This document shows positions 1 through 8,225 of a stretch of 64,000 nt of DNA, in pieces (positions within the stretch are counted from its first letter, which is position 1; each line of letters opens with the position of its first letter). Source of the stretch: Streptomyces spiroverticillatus (GTDB lineage: Bacteria > Actinomycetota > Actinomycetes > Streptomycetales > Streptomycetaceae); contig BMUX01000019.1 of assembly GCA_014650415.1 (NCBI GenBank), forward strand, positions 94,591 through 158,590, read 5' to 3'. Made by a program: the position numbers and the translations under genes. The notes beneath the pieces were generated by a model. That model did not search any database, was not told the DNA's origin, and saw only the letters and a program-made list of their open reading frames with translations.

Positions 1-240
1 GTGTCGGTTCTCGCGCTCGCCCAGTTGGTGATCGGCATCGTGCAGCTCGCGCGGGGCGAGAAGCCGGCGGAGGGGAACGTGATCTTCGTGTCGTATCTGA
101 TCGGCTCGTTCGCCGCTGTTCCGGCGGCCGGGTTCATGTCGCTGGCGGAGCGGACCAAGTGGGGGTCGATCACGGTGGCGGCGGGTGCGGTGGTGCTCGC
201 GGTGCTGGAGGTACGGCTGTATGACATCTGGAGTGGCTGA
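1..240 (+). CDS. Membrane protein, possibly cut by the window edge
   Basis: The frame is open from the first base, so the GTG at position 1 may be an internal valine and the gene may begin outside the window. The visible 79 residues are almost all hydrophobic and make about three membrane segments (roughly residues 1-18, 27-46 and 55-73), ending in a short polar tail. The stop lies one base before the ATG of the next membrane gene, so the two are probably translated together as a pair. I recognise no family and no catalytic motif, so only an integral membrane location can be stated. Confidence 0.6.
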   Translation: MSVLALAQLVIGIVQLARGEKPAEGNVIFVSYLIGSFAAVPAAGFMSLAERTKWGSITVAAGAVVLAVLEVRLYDIWSG

Positions 241-241
241 G

Positions 242-658
242 ATGAGTGCCGAGACGGCCCCGGGGCAGCGGAAGAGGCTTGTGAAGGGGCCCGGGCTGCT
301 GCTCGTGTGGTTGTACGGGGTGATGTCGGTGGGGGCCGTGTCGCGGTCGGCGTACCAGATCGCGACGGAGTTCGACCGGGCGCCGTTGGCGTACACGCTG
401 TCGGCGGTGGCGGCGGTGGTCTATGCCTTCATCACGTACACGCTGGTGCGGGGTGGGGAGACCGCGCGGCGGGTCGCACTGGGGTGTTGTGCGGTGGAGC
501 TGGTGGGTGTGCTGGTCGTGGGGACGTGGACGCTGGTGTCGCCGGGGTCGTTCCCCGATGCGACCGTGTGGTCGAAGTTCGGGTTGGGGTATTTGCTGAT
601 TCCGGTGATTCTGCCGGTGACGGGGCTCTTGTGGCTGAGGGCTCGGCGGGGCGCTTAG
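242..658 (+). CDS. Small integral membrane protein
   Basis: A 138-residue protein with a basic N-terminus (QRKRLVKGPG) followed by four hydrophobic stretches at roughly residues 17-36, 49-66, 77-97 and 112-132, ending in RARRGA. The ATG at 242 is chosen because it follows the upstream stop by a single base; an in-frame ATG at 185 would overlap the upstream gene by 56 bases. Size and topology resemble the small membrane proteins of unknown function common in actinobacteria. With its upstream neighbour it looks like a two-gene membrane unit. No functional motif is visible. Confidence 0.75.
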   Translation: MSAETAPGQRKRLVKGPGLLLVWLYGVMSVGAVSRSAYQIATEFDRAPLAYTLSAVAAVVYAFITYTLVRGGETARRVALGCCAVELVGVLVVGTWTLVSPGSFPDATVWSKFGLGYLLIPVILPVTGLLWLRARRGA

Positions 659-693
659 GCGCTGTGCGGGTGGGCGGGTGGTTGCGGTTCCGG

Positions 694-712
694 CCGGGGG
701 CGCTGCCCCCGG
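694..712 (+). terminator. Hairpin after the membrane gene pair
   Basis: An 8-bp perfect stem (694-701 with 705-712) and a 3-base loop lie 36 bases after the stop of the membrane gene. There is no T tract, as is usual for Streptomyces terminators. It sits between converging genes, so it could serve either strand. Confidence 0.5.
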
Positions 713-780
713 ATCCCCGGTTTGGCCCCTGACCCGCCCCTTCCCTAAAGCGCTCGCCGCGCGGCTTGGTTTTTGGTTGC

Positions 781-803
781 TCGCGCAGTTCCCCGCGCCC
801 CTA
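781..803 (-). repeat. Streptomyces-type intergenic repeat, copy 1
   Basis: Read on the minus strand, this 23-base stretch starts with the TAG stop of the acetyltransferase gene and continues as GGGGCGCGGGGAACTGCGCG. The same 22-base core recurs at 56517-56538 on the plus strand. This string is familiar from intergenic DNA of many Streptomyces chromosomes. Its GCGC ends can pair into a small hairpin, so a terminator role is possible. Confidence 0.65.
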
Positions 804-1304
804 TGGGGCGCTTGTGGCGTAGGTTTCGGCCTCTTTTTCGAGGGTGATCAGGGTCAGTTTCGGGGTGGACTGGTGCTTGGAGACCGTTGCGTAGCCCCTG
901 CTGCGGTAGAGGCTGAGGTTCGGTTCGCTGCGGTGGCCCGTGAAGAGGCGGAAGCGCTTGGCGTCCAGGGATGCGGCGACGTGGGCCTCTATGGCCGCGA
1001 GCAGGCGGCCGCCCAGGCCGTGGTGGCGCATGCGCGGGTGGACGACGAGTTTACCGATGTGCGCCGTGCCGTCCTCGTCGACCGTCGCCCGGACCGAGCC
1101 GACCACCTCATCGCCGAGACGGGCAACCAGCGCGTGACCCCGGCCTAGTTCGGCGGTCAGGTCCGCGAGGGACTGCGTGAGGGGTTCGATCGTGTAGTCG
1201 TCGTACAGCTCCGCCTCGCTCTGGTAGCAGAGGTACTGGAGTTTGAGGATCTGCTCGGCGTCCCGTTCGTCCGCCACCACAGAGATGATCACGCTCGTGC
1301 CCAT
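801..1304 (-). CDS. GNAT family N-acetyltransferase
   Basis: A 167-residue single-domain GNAT protein that would transfer an acetyl group from acetyl-CoA to an unknown amine. The family shape is clear: an N-terminal strand-helix, then the central VVHPRMRHHGLGGRLL segment at about residues 93-108, which is the acetyl-CoA pyrophosphate-binding motif A (R-x-x-G-x-G/A), and a C-terminal LYRSRGY motif B at about residues 136-142. The ATG at 1304 is preferred over the upstream in-frame start at 1331 because AGGAGG lies about 8 bases before it. It follows a sigma-like gene on the same strand after 36 bases, so the two are probably co-transcribed. Confidence 0.85.
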   Translation of the reverse strand: MGTSVIISVVADERDAEQILKLQYLCYQSEAELYDDYTIEPLTQSLADLTAELGRGHALVARLGDEVVGSVRATVDEDGTAHIGKLVVHPRMRHHGLGGRLLAAIEAHVAASLDAKRFRLFTGHRSEPNLSLYRSRGYATVSKHQSTPKLTLITLEKEAETYATSAP

Positions 1305-1340
1305 GTGCTGCCTCCTGCTCGCCCGCTCCACCGGCCGGTT

Positions 1341-1859
1341 CTACGGCTCCATTCCCCTGCGCGCAGGGGGCGCAACCTCCGCCGCGAGCATTCTGCGCAG
1401 GCATCCCAGGCAACGGGAACGCATGGGCCCCAAACTCCCTTGTGACATTCCCAACTCCCCTGCGATTTCCCGGTAGGTGGGGTCGGAGGGCGACAACAAC
1501 AGTGACAGGAGCGGGCGGCAGCGGGCCGGGAGGCGGCGGACTGCCGCGCGCAGGGCGCGGCGGCGTTCGGCGGCGAGCATCTCCGGTTCGGGGCCCGTCT
1601 CGTACGCCGTGGGCGGTTCGGCGGCGTACGGGGTCTCCCGCCTGACCCGGCGGCGGGCGAGGCGGGCCTCCGCGCGGACGGCGCCGCGCACCCAGCCGGC
1701 GGGCTCCGCCGGGAGGGCCGCGTCCGGGTGCTCCAACAGCCTTACCCAGACGGCCTGTTCGAGGTCGGCGGCGTCGACTCCCGCGCCCGGCGCCTCCGCC
1801 GCGGCCTCGGCGGCGAGGAGGGGGGTGAGGGCCTGCACCTCTTGTGGCTGTAGATCCAT
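1341..1859 (-). CDS. Sigma-70 family-like regulator
   Basis: A 172-residue protein resembling a reduced ECF sigma factor. Residues about 30-75 (ADLEQAVWVRLLEH and the following basic helix) look like region 2, and residues about 100-158 contain a region-4 helix-turn-helix (DPTYREIAGELGMSQGSLGPMRSRCLGCLRRML). A long alanine-rich opening and a proline/glutamate-rich linker (residues 75-95) separate them. It lies just upstream of the GNAT gene on the same strand, with 36 bases between. No anti-sigma gene is adjacent. It may be a true sigma factor or a DNA-binding relative that lost core polymerase binding; sequence reading cannot decide. Confidence 0.75.
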   Translation of the reverse strand: MDLQPQEVQALTPLLAAEAAAEAPGAGVDAADLEQAVWVRLLEHPDAALPAEPAGWVRGAVRAEARLARRRVRRETPYAAEPPTAYETGPEPEMLAAERRRALRAAVRRLPARCRPLLSLLLSPSDPTYREIAGELGMSQGSLGPMRSRCLGCLRRMLAAEVAPPARRGMEP

Positions 1860-1947
1860 GCCCGGCGGGACGCGGCCCGGAGCCGGTGCGGTTGCCGGTC
1901 CGGGCGCGTCTCACTCGTACGGGTAACGGATTGATTACGGAGTGCAG

Positions 1948-3114
1948 TTACGACGCGCGGTGGTCGGCGGCCGCGAGGAGGGCCGTGTCCGGGTTGTCCG
2001 AGAAGATGCCGTCGATACCCGTGGCGAAGTAGGTGCGGAAGGCCGCGAAGACGTCGCCGTAGGCGGTCTGGTCGGTGCCCTTGCGGAAGTCGGCGGGCAG
2101 GAAGGCGTTCTCGTTGCGGGCCGTGTAGGGGTGGAGCACCAGGCCGCGCGCGTGGGCGTCGCGGACCAGGGTGGTGGGCTTGCCGAGCTTGCCGGAGGCG
2201 TCGCGCGGGATGACCAGGTCGAGGGTGGGGCCGATGCCCTGGGCGTACGAGGAGATCCACTTCAGGCCCTCGGGCTTGACCAGGTCGGCCACCGTGCGCG
2301 GGTCGCCGGACTGGACGAAGTCCCAGGGGCGGTCGGTGGCGGCGCCCAGGAGGACCACCCGGGGGCCCGAGACCAGTTTGGCCATGCGCTGCATGCTGCT
2401 GGGCTCGAAGGACTGGAGGAAGGTCGGGGAGTTCGTGGTGTGGCGGCCGTACTTGCGCAGGAGGCGGGCGAGGGGTTCTTCCAGGCCCAGGCCGAGGCCG
2501 CGGAAGTAGGTGGGGTGCTTGGTCTCGACGTGCAGCCAGACCGGGCGGTCACGCTTGCGGCCCTCCTTCTCGGCCCAGCGCAGCACCTCCTCGAAGGTGG
2601 GTATCTGCCAGCGGCCGTCGTAGATCGTGTTGCGCTGGCGGACGGCCGGGATGCGCTCCTTGGCGCGGAGGGTCTTGAGTTCGGCGAGGGTGAAGTCCTC
2701 GGTGAACCAGCCGGTGAGCTTCACGCCGTCCACGGTCTTGGTGGTCTTGCGGGCCGTGAACTCGGGGTGGTCGGCGACGTCCGTGGTGCCCGTGATGTCG
2801 TTCTCGTGGCGGCAGACCAGGTGGCCGTCCTTGGTGGGGACGAGGTCCTGCTCGATGACGTGCGCACCCATGTCGAGGGCGAGCTGGTAGGAGCCGAGGG
2901 TGTGCTCGGGGCGGTAGCCGCTCGCTCCCCGGTGCGCGACGACGGTCGGGACGGGCAGCCGCTTGTAGGCGGGTCCACCGTGACCGTCGCCACGTCTCAC
3001 GGGTTCGGCCGCCTGTGCCGTACCGGAGAATCCGAGAGCCGCACCGGACGCGCCGAGAACCGCCGCGCCGAGCAACGCCCGCCGCCCGGGGCCGAATTCC
3101 GCACCTTGTGTCAT
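1948..3114 (-). CDS. Secreted glycerophosphodiester phosphodiesterase
   Basis: A 388-residue GlpQ-type enzyme that hydrolyses glycerophosphodiesters to glycerol-3-phosphate and an alcohol, probably outside the cell. The N-terminus has an RR pair (residues 11-12) before a hydrophobic stretch ending in GTAQAAE, which looks like a Tat signal peptide. Catalytic motifs follow: HRG at 61-63 with E70, then E88/D90 (EQDLVPTKDGHLV) and H103, the usual HR...E...E-x-D...H pattern of the family. A conserved WLHVETKHP-type segment lies in the middle. The ATG at 3114 is preferred because GAGGAG precedes it; the frame extends upstream to 3261 without a convincing start. It appears monocistronic. Confidence 0.93.
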   Translation of the reverse strand: MTQGAEFGPGRRALLGAAVLGASGAALGFSGTAQAAEPVRRGDGHGGPAYKRLPVPTVVAHRGASGYRPEHTLGSYQLALDMGAHVIEQDLVPTKDGHLVCRHENDITGTTDVADHPEFTARKTTKTVDGVKLTGWFTEDFTLAELKTLRAKERIPAVRQRNTIYDGRWQIPTFEEVLRWAEKEGRKRDRPVWLHVETKHPTYFRGLGLGLEEPLARLLRKYGRHTTNSPTFLQSFEPSSMQRMAKLVSGPRVVLLGAATDRPWDFVQSGDPRTVADLVKPEGLKWISSYAQGIGPTLDLVIPRDASGKLGKPTTLVRDAHARGLVLHPYTARNENAFLPADFRKGTDQTAYGDVFAAFRTYFATGIDGIFSDNPDTALLAAADHRAS

Positions 3115-3383
3115 GAAATCTCCTCGATGTCCTGTCGCTGCACGGCGAGTTCTTGACCCGGGCTTGACCGGCCCGTGCCCCGATGGCGGCCCGATCGTAG
3201 ACGCGTACGCATGAAGGAGGGGAGACACTGGACGGAACGCACCGCAAACACACGTCAACACTGCGTATCCAACTGGTGAACCCGATGTGCGATCAGCGGT
3301 GACCCGCGAGTATCGTCCTCACCTGCGCCGTCCCGCGTAAACCTGATTCCGCTCGCCGGAAACCCACGACTTCGGAGGAACCG
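3115..3383. other. Divergent intergenic region
   Basis: This 269-base gap lies between the divergently transcribed phosphodiesterase and acyltransferase genes and must carry both promoters. I see no clear operator palindrome or PHO box in it. Confidence 0.5.
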
Positions 3384-4055
3384 TTGTCCCGTCTCGGGCT
3401 CATCAAGGCAGTGCTCGGACCGATCCTGCGTCTGATGTTCCGCCCCCAGGTGGAGGGCGCGGAGAACATCCCGGGGACGGGTCCGGTGATCCTCGCCGGC
3501 AATCACCTCACCTTCATCGACTCGATGATCATGCCGATCTGCCTGGAGCGCCAGGTCCACTACATCGGCAAGGACGAGTACGTCACGGGCAAGGGCCTCA
3601 AGGGCCGTCTCATGGCGTGGTTCTTCACCAGCTGCGGCATGATCCCGGTCGACCGGGACGGCGGCCGCGGCGGCGTCGCGGCCCTGATGACCGGCCGCCG
3701 GGTGCTGGAGGAGGGCAAGATGTTCTCGATCTACCCCGAGGGCACCCGCTCCCCCGACGGCCGCCTCTACCGCGGCCGCACCGGCATCGCGCGGCTGACC
3801 CTGATGACCGGCGCCCCGGTCGTCCCGTTCGCGATGATCGGCACCGACAAGATCCAGCCCGGCGGTGCGGGCCTGCCGCGTCCGGGCAAGGTGACGGTGC
3901 GCTTCGGCAAGCCGATGGAGTTCTCCCGCTACGAGGGCATGGACCGCGACCGGTACGTGCTGCGCGCGGTGACCGACTCGGTGATGTCGGAGGTCATGCA
4001 GCTGTCCGGCCAGGAGTACGTGGACATGTACGCCACGAAGGCCAAGGCGGCCTGA
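3384..4055 (+). CDS. 1-acyl-sn-glycerol-3-phosphate acyltransferase-like (PlsC family)
   Basis: A 223-residue membrane-associated acyltransferase, expected to move a fatty acyl chain onto lysophosphatidic acid or a similar acceptor in phospholipid synthesis. The family signature NHLTFID (the NHx4D catalytic box) is at about residues 41-47, and the acceptor-binding EGTRSP motif is at about residues 120-125, with the usual spacing. The start is a TTG at 3384, supported by GGAGGAACC directly upstream; no ATG or GTG offers a better position. Several Streptomyces paralogues exist, so the exact acceptor is unknown. A strong bidirectional terminator separates it from the converging MFS gene. Confidence 0.9.
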   Translation: MSRLGLIKAVLGPILRLMFRPQVEGAENIPGTGPVILAGNHLTFIDSMIMPICLERQVHYIGKDEYVTGKGLKGRLMAWFFTSCGMIPVDRDGGRGGVAALMTGRRVLEEGKMFSIYPEGTRSPDGRLYRGRTGIARLTLMTGAPVVPFAMIGTDKIQPGGAGLPRPGKVTVRFGKPMEFSRYEGMDRDRYVLRAVTDSVMSEVMQLSGQEYVDMYATKAKAA

Positions 4056-4068
4056 CCGCAGGGAAGTT

Positions 4069-4118
4069 GATACGGGAGAGGGCCCGCCGGACGATTCCGG
4101 CGGGCCCTCTCCCGTATC
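4069..4118. terminator. Strong bidirectional terminator
   Basis: A perfect 22-bp stem (4069-4090 with 4097-4118) and a 6-base loop lie between two converging genes, 13 bases after one stop and 16 bases from the other. It is the longest perfect hairpin I noticed in the window. Confidence 0.9.
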
Positions 4119-4134
4119 CATGTGCAGCCGTACG

Positions 4135-5685
4135 TCAGTGCTCGATGCCCTCTTCGAGCTTCTGGCCGCGCAGCATGAACCAGGCCGCGCAGGCCGTCGC
4201 GAACAGCACCAGCGCGCCGACCAGGGCGGCGGTCTGGAAGCCGTCGGTGAAGGAGTCGCGGGCGGACACCAAAAGGGCCGTCGCCTGGTCCTGGGGCAGC
4301 ACGCCCGCCGACTCCACGGCCCCGCCCAGCGAGTCGTGGGCGGCCGCCGACACGTCGGCCGGGACGCCGTCCGGGACGGGGAAGCCCCGGTAGATGCCGG
4401 TGACGATGGAGCCGAGCAGGGCGATGCCGAGGGCCGCGCCCAGTTCGTAGGCGGTCTCCGAGACGGCGGAGGCCGCGCCCGCCTGCTCCTTGGGGACGCT
4501 GGAGAGGATCACGTCGGCGGTGACGGTGAAGGCGAGGCCCGCTCCGAGCCCGCCGAGGAACAGCGCGCAGCCGAGCGCCACGATCCCGGTGTCGGCGGTG
4601 AGCAGGGTGCACGCGGCCAGCGAGAGGCCGACGGCGGTCAGACCGCCCGACACCGCGAGGCGCACCGACGTACGACGGGCCAGGAATCCGGCGGTCAGGC
4701 CCGCGCCCACCGCACCGACGGCGGCCGGGAGTTCGATGAGTCCGGCCTGCAACGGCGAGCGTTCCTGGACCAGTTGGAGGAACTGGGAGAGGAAGAAGAC
4801 CAGTCCGGAGAGCCCGAGGATGGTCAGCAGGTCGGCCAGGACAGCGCCGGAGAAGCCGCGGTGCTGGAAGAGCCGCATGTCCAGCAGCGGGGACTGAAGG
4901 GTGCGTTGGCGGCGTACGAACCAGTAGAGCGCGCCCAGTCCGACGACCGCCGCGGCCGCGATGTCCCAGCGGAAGCCGTGCACGGCCGCTTCCTTGATGG
5001 CGTACACGACGGCGACCATGCCGACCAGCGAGAGCAGCACGCTGAGCAGGTCCCAGGGGCCGGGCGAGGGGTCCTTGGACTCGGGCAGCAGCTTGATGCC
5101 GACGACGACCAGGACGGCCATGACCGGGAGGTTGATCAGGAAGACCGAGCCCCACCAGAAGTTCTCGAGGAGGAATCCGCCGACGACCGGGCCGACGGCC
5201 GCACCGGCGGAGGCCGCCGCGCCCCAGATGCCGACGGCGAGGCTGCGTTCCTTGGGGTCGTGGAAGATGTTGCGGATCAGCGCGAGGGTGGACGGCATGA
5301 GGGTCGCACCGGCGACGCCGAGCAGGGCGCGGGCGACGATCATCATCTCGGGGCTGGTGGCGTACGCGTTGAGCACGGACACCGCGCCGAACGCGACGGC
5401 ACCGGTGAGCAGGAGCTTCTTGCGCCCGATCCGGTCGCCGAGGCTGCCCATCGACACGAGCAGGCCCGCGATGATGAAGGAGTAGACGTCGCCGATCCAC
5501 AGGAGTTGGGTGCCCGAGGGCTTCAGGTCCTCGCTGAGGAACGGCGTCGCGAGGCCCAGGACGGTGGCGTCGACGGCCACCAGGAGTACGGCGAAGACGA
5601 GCACGGCCAGCGCGAGCCAGCGGCCCGGGCTGGCTATGCCTCCGGACTCCGCCGCTCCCGCGTGCTGCTGTTCGGTGCTTGTCAT
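4135..5685 (-). CDS. MFS drug efflux transporter, DHA2 (14-helix) family
   Basis: A 516-residue inner-membrane proton antiporter of the EmrB/QacA type. About 14 hydrophobic helices are visible. The LGDRIGRKK loop after helix 2 is MFS motif A, and WGAAASAGAAVGPVVGG in helix 5 matches the antiporter motif C. Its ATG overlaps the TGA of the TetR gene by four bases (5682-5685), so the two form a translationally coupled operon with the regulator first. Expression is therefore likely induced by a ligand that releases the TetR protein from the operator at 6250-6267, and that ligand is probably an exported compound. The substrate is unknown. Confidence 0.92.
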   Translation of the reverse strand: MTSTEQQHAGAAESGGIASPGRWLALAVLVFAVLLVAVDATVLGLATPFLSEDLKPSGTQLLWIGDVYSFIIAGLLVSMGSLGDRIGRKKLLLTGAVAFGAVSVLNAYATSPEMMIVARALLGVAGATLMPSTLALIRNIFHDPKERSLAVGIWGAAASAGAAVGPVVGGFLLENFWWGSVFLINLPVMAVLVVVGIKLLPESKDPSPGPWDLLSVLLSLVGMVAVVYAIKEAAVHGFRWDIAAAAVVGLGALYWFVRRQRTLQSPLLDMRLFQHRGFSGAVLADLLTILGLSGLVFFLSQFLQLVQERSPLQAGLIELPAAVGAVGAGLTAGFLARRTSVRLAVSGGLTAVGLSLAACTLLTADTGIVALGCALFLGGLGAGLAFTVTADVILSSVPKEQAGAASAVSETAYELGAALGIALLGSIVTGIYRGFPVPDGVPADVSAAAHDSLGGAVESAGVLPQDQATALLVSARDSFTDGFQTAALVGALVLFATACAAWFMLRGQKLEEGIEH

Positions 5686-6230
5686 TTCTCCACGCTCCGT
5701 CGTACACCGCCGAGCAGCAACTCGACGATCATGTGCTGGTAGTCCTTGCCCGCGGTCCGGCCGTCCTGGATGGACCAGGCGGCGGAGGTGACGAGCCCGT
5801 AGAGGGCGTCGGTCAGCCAGGCGGGGCCGAGGTCGATGCGGAATTCGCCGCTCTCCTGGCCGCGCCGGAAGAGGGCCGCGATGCGGGCGTCGATGCGGTC
5901 CCAGCCCTGGTGCTGCTCGCCCTCGAAGAGCTGGTTCTCGGTGATGAGGAAGGCGAAGAGCCCGGCGACGGGCTCGGATCCGGCGATGAGGCGGCGCAGG
6001 GCGTCCGTGGCGGTGCCCTCGTCGAGCGCGGCCTTGTCGAGCGCGGCGTCGAGCTCCCGGATACCGAGGTCCTCCAGTGCCTTGATGAGGGCGTCACGCC
6101 CGGCGAAGTGGCGGTGCAGGGTGGCCCGCCCGATGCCGGCGGCCTTGGCGACCTCGTCCATGGTCGCGGTGGCTTTGCGGGTGAGGAGGGCGGCGGCGGA
6201 GCGGAGGACGCGGTCGCGGTCGACTGTCAT
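5682..6230 (-). CDS. TetR family transcriptional repressor
   Basis: A 182-residue repressor. The N-terminal helix-turn-helix (TMDEVAKAAGIGRATLHRHFAGRDAL, about residues 24-48) is typical, and the rest is an all-helical ligand-binding domain with no diagnostic motif. The ATG at 6230 is chosen because the family domain begins right after it; the frame runs on upstream but through the operator and low-complexity DNA. There is no strong ribosome-binding site in front, so the transcript may be nearly leaderless. The gene is first in an operon with the DHA2 efflux pump and probably represses both. Confidence 0.9.
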   Translation of the reverse strand: MTVDRDRVLRSAAALLTRKATATMDEVAKAAGIGRATLHRHFAGRDALIKALEDLGIRELDAALDKAALDEGTATDALRRLIAGSEPVAGLFAFLITENQLFEGEQHQGWDRIDARIAALFRRGQESGEFRIDLGPAWLTDALYGLVTSAAWSIQDGRTAGKDYQHMIVELLLGGVRRSVEK

Positions 6231-6249
6231 GAGACGAGGATAGCCCGAA

Positions 6250-6267
6250 TGAGACGCGGGTGTCTCA
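6250..6267. promoter_or_regulatory. TetR-type operator
   Basis: The sequence TGAGAC-N6-GTCTCA is a perfect dyad with 6-base arms, and lies 20 bases upstream of the TetR start codon. Its position, size and symmetry are what an autoregulatory TetR dimer site would have. Confidence 0.75.
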
Positions 6268-6414
6268 CGAAGGGGTGTACGGGGTTGGCCGGGCCCCCTT
6301 TCACGGGTGCGGCCGGGGGCAAGGGGCGGAGCCGGGGTGGCCCGGCATCGGGTGGGCCACCCCCTTGCCCGGGGGGCGGCGACGGCAAGGGGCACCTCCG
6401 GGGGGCGGCATGAA

Positions 6415-6445
6415 GAGGGGCCCGGACGGGATGGCCGGGCCCCTC
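6415..6445 (-). terminator. argH terminator
   Basis: An 11-bp perfect stem (6415-6425 with 6435-6445) with a 9-base loop lies 17 bases after the argH stop. The stretch between it and the TetR operator (6268-6414) is G/C-rich and made of short repeated blocks such as CAAGGGGC and GGGGGGCGGC; I see no gene there. Confidence 0.75.
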
Positions 6446-6462
6446 ACTGTTCGTACCGCTCG

Positions 6463-7890
6463 TTACCGCTTCGCCGAGGCCCACGCGTGCTGCGTCGCCA
6501 GGTCCGCCTTCAGTTCGGCGAGCTGCACGGCGACCGCCGAGGGGGCCGTGCCGCCGCGGCCGCTGCGGGAGGCCAGTGCGCCGGGGACGTTGAGGACCGT
6601 ACGCACCTCGGGCTTCAAGTGCTCGGAGATCTTGGCGAACTGATCGTCCGTCAGCTGGTCCAGCTCGATGCCCTCCGCCTCGCACACCTTCACGCACTCG
6701 CCCGCGACCTCGTGCGCCACCCGGAACGGCACGCCCTGCTTGACCAGCCACTCGGCGATGTCGGTGGCGAGCGAGAAGCCCGCCGGGGCCAGCTCCTCCA
6801 TGCGCTCGCGGTTGACGGTGAGGGTGGCCATCATGCCGGTGAAGGCGGGCAGCAGGACCTCGAGGGTCTCGCAGGAGTCGAAGACGGGCTCCTTGTCCTC
6901 CTGGAGGTCCCGGTTGTAGGCCAGGGGCAGCGCCTTGAGGGTCGCCATCAGGCCGGTCAGGTTGCCGATGAGGCGCCCCGACTTGCCGCGCGCCAGCTCC
7001 GCGATGTCCGGGTTCTTCTTCTGCGGCATGATCGAGGAGCCGGTGGAGAAGGCGTCGTGGAGGGTGACGAAGGAGAACTCCTTCGTGTTCCAGATGATGA
7101 TCTCCTCGGCGATCCGGGAGAGGTTCACGCCGATCATCGCGGTGATGAACGCGAACTCGGCGACGAAGTCCCGGGAGGCCGTGCCGTCGATGGAGTTGCC
7201 GACCGAGCCGTGCTCGAAGCCGAGGTCGGCGGCGACCGCCTCGGGGTCCAGGCCGAGCGAGGATCCCGCCAACGCGCCCGATCCGTAAGGGGATACGGCG
7301 GTACGGGTGTCCCACTGCCGCAGCCGCTCCGCGTCCCGGGCCAGGGGCTGGACGTGGGCCAGCATGTGGTGCGCGAAGAGGACCGGCTGGGCGTGCTGGA
7401 GGTGGGTGCGGCCGGGCATCGCGACGTCCGGGTGCGCCTCGGCCAGCCCGACCAGGGCGTCCTGGAGTTCGGCGAGGAGGCCGCCGATGGTGCGGGCGTG
7501 GTCGCGCAGGTACATCCGGAAGAGGGTGGCGACCTGGTCGTTGCGGGAGCGGCCGGCCCGGAGCTTGCCGCCGAGGTCGGCGCCGAGGCGCTCGATGAGG
7601 CCACGCTCCAGGGCGGAGTGGACGTCCTCGTCGGCGACCGTGCCGACGAAGTCGCCGGACGCGACGTCCTCTTCGAGCAGGTCGAGTCCGGCCAGCATGC
7701 GGGTGAGTTCGTCGGCGGTGAGCAGTCCGGCCTTGTGCAGGACGCGGGCGTGGGCGCGGGAGCCGGCGATGTCGTACGGGGCGAGCACCCAGTCGAAGTG
7801 GACGGACGCGGACAGTTTGGCCAGGGCCTCGGCCGGACCGTCGGCGAACCGGCCGCCCCAGAGCCGACCTTCACCGGTGTTGCTGCTCAC
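6463..7890 (-). CDS. argH: Argininosuccinate lyase
   Basis: A 475-residue cytoplasmic homotetrameric enzyme catalysing the last step of arginine biosynthesis, splitting argininosuccinate into arginine and fumarate. The superfamily signature GSSIMPQKKNPD is at residues 284-295 and contains the mobile catalytic-serine loop; RSRNDQV (114-120) and the TRTHLQHAQP-like segment near 160-169 are also typical. Length matches the family. The GTG at 7890 follows AGGAG at a normal distance. argH is separated from the argCJBDR operon, as in other Streptomyces, and argG is not in this window. An ARG-box-like dyad about 120 bases upstream suggests repression by ArgR. Confidence 0.98.
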   Translation of the reverse strand: MSSNTGEGRLWGGRFADGPAEALAKLSASVHFDWVLAPYDIAGSRAHARVLHKAGLLTADELTRMLAGLDLLEEDVASGDFVGTVADEDVHSALERGLIERLGADLGGKLRAGRSRNDQVATLFRMYLRDHARTIGGLLAELQDALVGLAEAHPDVAMPGRTHLQHAQPVLFAHHMLAHVQPLARDAERLRQWDTRTAVSPYGSGALAGSSLGLDPEAVAADLGFEHGSVGNSIDGTASRDFVAEFAFITAMIGVNLSRIAEEIIIWNTKEFSFVTLHDAFSTGSSIMPQKKNPDIAELARGKSGRLIGNLTGLMATLKALPLAYNRDLQEDKEPVFDSCETLEVLLPAFTGMMATLTVNRERMEELAPAGFSLATDIAEWLVKQGVPFRVAHEVAGECVKVCEAEGIELDQLTDDQFAKISEHLKPEVRTVLNVPGALASRSGRGGTAPSAVAVQLAELKADLATQHAWASAKR

Positions 7891-8007
7891 AGCGGGAACT
7901 CCTCGATCAGTGTGGATGTGCTGCCTCCTCCCCGCGCGGAGGAACGGGGAGGAGGCGGGTTCGTACGAGTAACGAGTGACGGCCGGGCGACGTCGCCCAT
8001 CCAGCGA

Positions 8008-8024
8008 TAAGCATAACTATGCAG
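8008..8024 (-). promoter_or_regulatory. ARG-box-like operator upstream of argH
   Basis: The core GCATA-AC-TATGC is a perfect dyad in an AT-rich patch within GC-rich DNA. Read on the minus strand, TGCATAGTTATGC matches the argC box at 17625-17640 (CGTATAGTCATGC) at 10 of 13 positions. ArgR binds such AT-rich imperfect palindromes. It lies between argH and the divergent NADH dehydrogenase gene and about 120 bases before argH. Confidence 0.75.
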
Positions 8025-8150
8025 AGGTCCGTATGTTTTGTCAAAGGACTGCGGGTGGGGTACGGGACGGCCTCCCTCGGATGCCGCGCGAATCCCCTGC
8101 CAACGAGCGGGCAGGCGCAAGAGCGCCGATGCTGGAGACGTTTTCTGTTG

Positions 8151-8190
8151 GTTCTGCGATTTCTCCAGTTCTGCAGTTCTGCGATTTCTC
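8151..8190 (+). repeat. 15-bp direct repeat
   Basis: GTTCTGCGATTTCTC occurs at 8151-8165 and again at 8176-8190, just before the NADH dehydrogenase gene, in a locally T-rich leader. Function unknown. Confidence 0.6.
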
Positions 8191-8225
8191 TGATTCCCCG
8201 CCGGAGCGAAGGAGCAGTGGACACG

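Noticed and set aside
4120..5742. Long plus-strand frame across the MFS gene
   Set aside because: It is antisense to a clear 14-helix transporter and translates to Glu/Gly/Arg-rich sequence without domains.
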